DNA from: Phycisphaerales bacterium
GTDB taxonomy: Bacteria > Planctomycetota > Phycisphaerae > Phycisphaerales > UBA1924
Reading direction: 5' to 3'
Length of the DNA: 64,000 nt
NCBI GenBank assembly: GCA_029260395.1
Contig: JAJDDJ010000002.1
Coordinates: 81,155 to 145,154 of the forward strand
The position numbers and the translations under genes are program-made. The notes beneath the pieces are model-generated. The model had not been told where the DNA came from, made no database searches, and saw nothing but the letters and a program-made list of their open reading frames with translations. Within the stretch, counting starts at the first letter, position 1, and every line of letters begins with the position of its first letter. Below, piece after piece: positions 60,536-64,000 of this stretch.

Positions 60536-61002
60536 GTGTGTTCCGATTCACCTTGGACCCGGTGCTCAAGCAGCGCGAAGCGGTCGAGCGCGAGGCGCAA
60601 CGTCTGGTCGCTGAGCGTGAGCGAGACAGGTTCGCGATTCTGTCAGAGCTTGATGAACTGCAGGCCCGCGACGCGGGTGAGCGGCGCGATCTCTCCCAGC
60701 GGCTCGGCGCGACGGGCAAGCTGGACGCCAAGGCGCTCCGCCAGCAATCGGTCGCGACGATGCAGGTCTCTCGTCAGATTCGAGAGGCCGCGCTGCGTGC
60801 CGCGGGCGCCGGACAGAGGCTCGGAGAAGCAAGAACTGTCCTCACGCGAGCGACCGCTCGGCGGAGAGCCATCGAGCTCGTGCGCGAGCAGCAGTTGGAC
60901 GAGTTCAAAGCCCGCGAGCGGAGGCGAGAGACCGAAGCACTCGATGAGATGGCGATGGCGATGCGCCGTTCGCCCGCCCTAGGCAACGGAGGCCGGTTGT
61001 GA
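60532..61002 (+). CDS. fliJ: Flagellar export protein FliJ
   Basis: A 156-residue coiled-coil protein. The N-terminal FRFTLDPVLKQREAVEREAQ and the central REAALRAAGAGQRLGEART are typical of FliJ, with a helical C-terminus. Its sequence is poorly conserved, so the name rests largely on position between fliI and the MotE-like gene and on the coiled coil. Confidence 0.82.
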   Translation: MSVFRFTLDPVLKQREAVEREAQRLVAERERDRFAILSELDELQARDAGERRDLSQRLGATGKLDAKALRQQSVATMQVSRQIREAALRAAGAGQRLGEARTVLTRATARRRAIELVREQQLDEFKARERRRETEALDEMAMAMRRSPALGNGGRL

Positions 61003-61742
61003 AGTCGATGCTCAAAATCGTGACCATTCTTGGCTTGTCCCACCTGCTTGCGGTGCTCGGCGTGGTGGGCTGGCTCGGCGCGACCCAGCGCCTCAGCACC
61101 GAACGGCTGGAGAGCATCCGCGAGATACTCCACGAACCCATGCCCGTCGCCGTCGCCCGGCTCGCCGAGGAAGCCAAGCAGGCCGAGGCGGAGGCGGTGA
61201 CCGGGGAAGAACAGCCCGAGGGCAACGGCGTGCCGCTATCTGCACAGGCAGCGCTGCAGATGCACCTGCAGGAGCAGGACATGCACCGCGAACGCATCGC
61301 CCGCCTTCAGCGGGAGGTCAGCGACCTGAAAGGGCTTCTGATACAAATGCGCCAGAAGCTTAATGAGGAACGCGCCGCGTTTAAGGCGGAGCTGGAGGCC
61401 TTCGAGCAGACGCGAGCCGAGCTCCAGCTAACCGAGGGACAAGAGCAGTTCCGCAAGGCGCTAGGACTGCTGTCGGGCCTCAAGGCGGACAAGGCCAAGA
61501 TTCTGCTCGATCAGCTCATTAGGGACGGCACGTTCGAGGGCGACTTCGCGGACCAAGCCGGCTCGGACATGCCATCGGCGCTCCGCGGGATCGACCAAGC
61601 TGTTTCGTACCTCAACGAGATGCCCTCGAGGCAAAGCGCCAAGATTCTCGATGAGTTCATCGATGCCGACCCCGCGTTGGCAAACGAGTTGCTTGAACGT
61701 CTTCGGACCAGGGGCCAGGTGGCTCTCGCGTCAGAAGGCTGA
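60999..61742 (+). CDS. MotE-like flagellar protein
   Basis: A 247-residue protein: one transmembrane helix (ILGLSHLLAVLGVVGWLGA), a long periplasmic coiled coil (EEQDMHRERIARLQREVSDL, KAELEAFEQTRAELQLTEGQ) and a C-terminal helical domain (RQSAKILDEFIDADPALANE). This matches the MotE/FlbB-like chaperone often encoded after fliJ and before fliK, which helps MotC or stator/rod assembly. GTG 60999 overlaps the fliJ stop. Confidence 0.7.
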   Translation: MKSMLKIVTILGLSHLLAVLGVVGWLGATQRLSTERLESIREILHEPMPVAVARLAEEAKQAEAEAVTGEEQPEGNGVPLSAQAALQMHLQEQDMHRERIARLQREVSDLKGLLIQMRQKLNEERAAFKAELEAFEQTRAELQLTEGQEQFRKALGLLSGLKADKAKILLDQLIRDGTFEGDFADQAGSDMPSALRGIDQAVSYLNEMPSRQSAKILDEFIDADPALANELLERLRTRGQVALASEG

Positions 61743-61748
61743 GGATTC

Positions 61749-63026
61749 TTGCCGACTCCAGCGCAGGTATTGCCCCCAAACCAGGCCGTCAGTGAGCCCG
61801 CCTTGCGCCTCGGCGACGAGCGTCGCAGCGCGGATGCATCCAGCGTTGGTGCCTTTGCGATGGTGCTCGCGGGGATGGCCCCTCCGACTGGCTCGGGCGA
61901 TGCGGTGATGCGTTCACTGACCGACACGCGCGGCACCGGCCGAGGAAACGTCGATACGCATCAGAGTTCCCGTGGGGACGCAACCCGAACGAGCGATGCC
62001 CCGCGTTCGCCTCAGCAGCAGAACACCACGGCGCCGGGCTCCACCGCACCGGGTGAAGCGACGGCGAGCCAGAGAACTGACAAGCCATCCGTTTCAGCGA
62101 CTAAAGAAGTATCGCAACGGAGCGCTGAGCCACAGCGTCAAACGCCATCGGTCAGCCCGGAACAGAGCACAACCAAAGCCGGACCGGCCACCTCGCCGAG
62201 CGCGACTGACGCGGCTGCCGAAGCGGGCAAGCCGACAGGTGGCCAACCCGCATCCGACCCGCTTCAGCCGCTCGCCACCCGCAGCTCGCTCTCGGCTGGC
62301 GCGATCGCTTCGAGTGCTGCGGCCACGCAAGCTGCCAGCAAGCTCGCGATGCAGGCCGCTCCAGTCAGTGCAGCGCCCACAACAGCCCAGCCAAGCCCGG
62401 TGACGGGCGTTCGCGGCGTGCAACCCGCGGCTGGCACGAATGCCTCTGCGGGATTCAAAGCTAAACTCGCGCCTCCACCGCCACGCCCAGACGGAGCAGA
62501 AGCCGCGCTGCGAGCGCAAGCCTCGCGCGGCCTCGCGCTCGCGCTGCGCAGCACGCAGAGCAACGCGACCATCCGCCTCGATCCACAGCACCTGGGCACC
62601 CTCCGCGTGGATGTAGTGGTTCGCGAGGGCGGCGTTGAGGCCATCTTTAGACCAAGCACACCCGAGGCACAGCGATTGCTTCAGGCTGAACACCGAGCGT
62701 TGGAACACGCTCTGGCTGCACGCGGTCTGCGTGTGGAGAAGCTCGAGATCATGCCGGCGGAAGAAGGATCTTCCGGTCGGCACGCGGCGTCGGATGGCTC
62801 GACATCGGGCCATGCCAGGGAGGGCCATAACGGCGCGACACAGCACGGCGCAAGCGGGTCCGAGCACCACGGCGCGCCAAGCCAACGCCACGCCGGAGGC
62901 GCGGCACAACGGACCAAAGGTGCGGAGCACCACGCGTCCACAACCTCGGCGGCGGAGCACGCTGAGCCACTACCCCACCCGGCGGAGCCATCGGCGGGGT
63001 CAGCTTTGATCGACACGATCGTGTGA
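61749..63026 (+). CDS. fliK: Flagellar hook-length control protein FliK
   Basis: A 425-residue protein: a Ser/Thr/Ala/Pro-rich low-complexity ruler (1-250), a C-terminal Flg_hook domain (LRSTQSNATIRLDPQHLGTL, RVDVVVREGGVEAIFRPSTP, AEHRALEHALAARGLRVEKL), and a final Gly/His/Ser-rich tail with poly-His-like stretches. The C-terminal domain interacts with FlhB. TTG at 61749 is the annotated start because the frame has no early ATG; the exact start is uncertain. Confidence 0.82.
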   Translation: MPTPAQVLPPNQAVSEPALRLGDERRSADASSVGAFAMVLAGMAPPTGSGDAVMRSLTDTRGTGRGNVDTHQSSRGDATRTSDAPRSPQQQNTTAPGSTAPGEATASQRTDKPSVSATKEVSQRSAEPQRQTPSVSPEQSTTKAGPATSPSATDAAAEAGKPTGGQPASDPLQPLATRSSLSAGAIASSAAATQAASKLAMQAAPVSAAPTTAQPSPVTGVRGVQPAAGTNASAGFKAKLAPPPPRPDGAEAALRAQASRGLALALRSTQSNATIRLDPQHLGTLRVDVVVREGGVEAIFRPSTPEAQRLLQAEHRALEHALAARGLRVEKLEIMPAEEGSSGRHAASDGSTSGHAREGHNGATQHGASGSEHHGAPSQRHAGGAAQRTKGAEHHASTTSAAEHAEPLPHPAEPSAGSALIDTIV

Positions 63027-63115
63027 CGGAGCACGCGGCGTGGGCACCTTGACATCACCGGTCCGGTGGTGGGGCATCGTCGCCTCGCACTCGGATCACG
63101 TGGGAAGGACGCCGC

Positions 63116-63556
63116 ATGGACGCTCTCAGCGCACTCAGTGGAACGAACAACTCGTCGGCGGAATCGGCCATCGGCCAGCTCACATCCGACGAGTTCCTCA
63201 ACATCATCCTGCAAGAAATGCAGAGCCAGGACCCGCTCGAACCGAGCGACACCTCGCAGATGCTCGAACAGCTCTCGTCGATCATGGCGATCCAGTCCGA
63301 TTCGGACATGATCGACCGGCTCGGCGAGCTCGTCGGACAGAACGAACTCGCGTCGGCATCCGGCCTCATCGGCAGGCTGGTCAGCGGGCTCAGCGAATCA
63401 AACGACCGAGTCGCGGGCATCGTTGAGTCTGTAACGCAGGGTTCCGCCGGCGTAACACTGAGCCTGGACGACGGAACGCGGGTCGCCATGTCGCGATTGG
63501 ACGCGATCCTCGCCGCTGAGGAACGCCAAGAGCAGCCCGAAGAGGCTGCCCCGTGA
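63116..63556 (+). CDS. flgD: Flagellar hook assembly protein FlgD
   Basis: A 146-residue protein (short: lacks the C-terminal Tudor/Fn3-like domain of longer FlgD). N-terminal signature LTSDEFLNIILQEMQSQDPL (with EPSDTSQMLEQLSSIMAIQS next) and a middle GRLVSGLS. It caps the growing hook. The short form is known in some bacteria. Its TGA overlaps the start of the next gene (GTGA at 63553). Confidence 0.88.
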   Translation: MDALSALSGTNNSSAESAIGQLTSDEFLNIILQEMQSQDPLEPSDTSQMLEQLSSIMAIQSDSDMIDRLGELVGQNELASASGLIGRLVSGLSESNDRVAGIVESVTQGSAGVTLSLDDGTRVAMSRLDAILAAEERQEQPEEAAP

Positions 63557-64000
63557 CCGCTGCCATAGGCCAGGAACTAATCGAACGGCTCGCAGCGGGT
63601 ATCCGGCCCGAGGCCGCGGGCGAGACGCTGAGAACCGCGGGCGACGACCGCTTTGCGAACCTCCTGTTCAAGGCCGCATCTGGCGAAGTCTCAAGCGGGC
63701 TGCCGATCACCATCGCACGCGGCGTCGATGTGCAGCTCTCGCCCGAAACGTTGGAGAAAGTATCGTCGCTCGTTGACCGTGCGCAGGCGCAGGGAGCAAG
63801 CAAGGCGCTCGTGCTTACGGATGAAGGTATGCTCGAACTGGATGTGCTCCGCAGGCGCGTCGAGGGAGTGGTCGATCCTGCCTTGCAGGACTCGGTATTG
63901 ACCGGCTTCGATGCGGTGCTTGTTGCAACGACTGACGAACGCGATCCGTCCGAGCTCCACGGCCCGCTCATGCTGCCAGACCGAGGGCTGAGTGCTTCCG
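63553..64000 (+). CDS. Flagellar operon protein (TIGR02530-like), 3' end outside window
   Basis: The frame is open from GTG 63553 to the right edge (~149 residues visible). It reads LSPETLEKVSSLVDRAQAQG, ASKALVLTDEGMLELDVLR, with the beta/alpha order of the small flagellar operon protein found between flgD and flgE. The hallmark HAxxRLxxR region is degenerate here (LPITIARGVDVQLSPETL). flgE is expected next. Family assignment rests on position plus partial similarity. Confidence 0.6.
   Translation, partial: MTAAIGQELIERLAAGIRPEAAGETLRTAGDDRFANLLFKAASGEVSSGLPITIARGVDVQLSPETLEKVSSLVDRAQAQGASKALVLTDEGMLELDVLRRRVEGVVDPALQDSVLTGFDAVLVATTDERDPSELHGPLMLPDRGLSAS

Overview
The window looks like part of the chromosome of a planctomycete, most likely of the class Phycisphaerae. 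I infer this from lineage-typical signatures: a LEPR-XLL-like N-terminus on a cyclophilin, PTPASAA...RRRR C-terminal sorting tails, a GC-type dockerin tail, short membrane proteins with a CGYxxxxLPxxCPECG zinc ribbon, a prepilin-like H-X9-DG tail, and a planctomycete-style integrase remnant. Coding DNA is GC-rich and densely packed, with many 4-base ATGA or GTGA overlaps. No rRNA, CRISPR array or intact transposase was seen, and there is one tRNA gene, tRNA-Leu(UAA).

Layout, 1-28.9 kb (mostly housekeeping): a truncated prepilin-like gene, an LpxH-like metallophosphatase pseudogene, cheX/fapA, queE/queC, a four-gene Lpo-type lipoprotein operon, fmt, a LEPR-XLL cyclophilin, an MscS channel, a ribH-nusB-ftsY operon, a UbiA-type prenyltransferase, a HEAT/RsbW/STAS/MlaE operon, guaA followed by a mini-insertion flanked by duplicated guaA 3' ends, yceI, purEK, and a LuxR regulator.

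Layout, 28.8-38.2 kb (accessory): this stretch is bounded by tRNA-Leu on the left and a 19-bp near-copy of its 3' end on the right. It starts with a decayed tyrosine integrase whose last codons read through the antisense of the tRNA. It then holds six tandem secreted proteins with near-identical signal peptides and sorting tails but unrelated middles. Five of the six are preceded by a conserved ~230-bp intergenic module containing a -24/-12 sigma-54 promoter. To the right lie two small genes driven by a perfect sigma-54 promoter, five phased repeat sites, and a stand-alone sigma-54 activator. I consider this sigma-54-controlled cassette array the most interesting system in the window.

Layout, 38.3-64 kb: a GC-type dockerin protein, a GNAT and a Fur-family gene, pilZ, obg, an orphan SUMF1/PEP-CTERM tail, a TlyA-like methylase, lpxI, lipoprotein, RDD and TPR membrane proteins, and then a flagellar cluster. 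The cluster runs flgN, an FlrB/FlrC-type two-component pair, flgB-flgC-fliE-fliF-fliG-fliH-fliI-fliJ, a MotE-like gene, fliK, flgD and a truncated flagellar operon protein. It continues off the right edge. A sigma-54 promoter precedes flgB, right after its likely activator.
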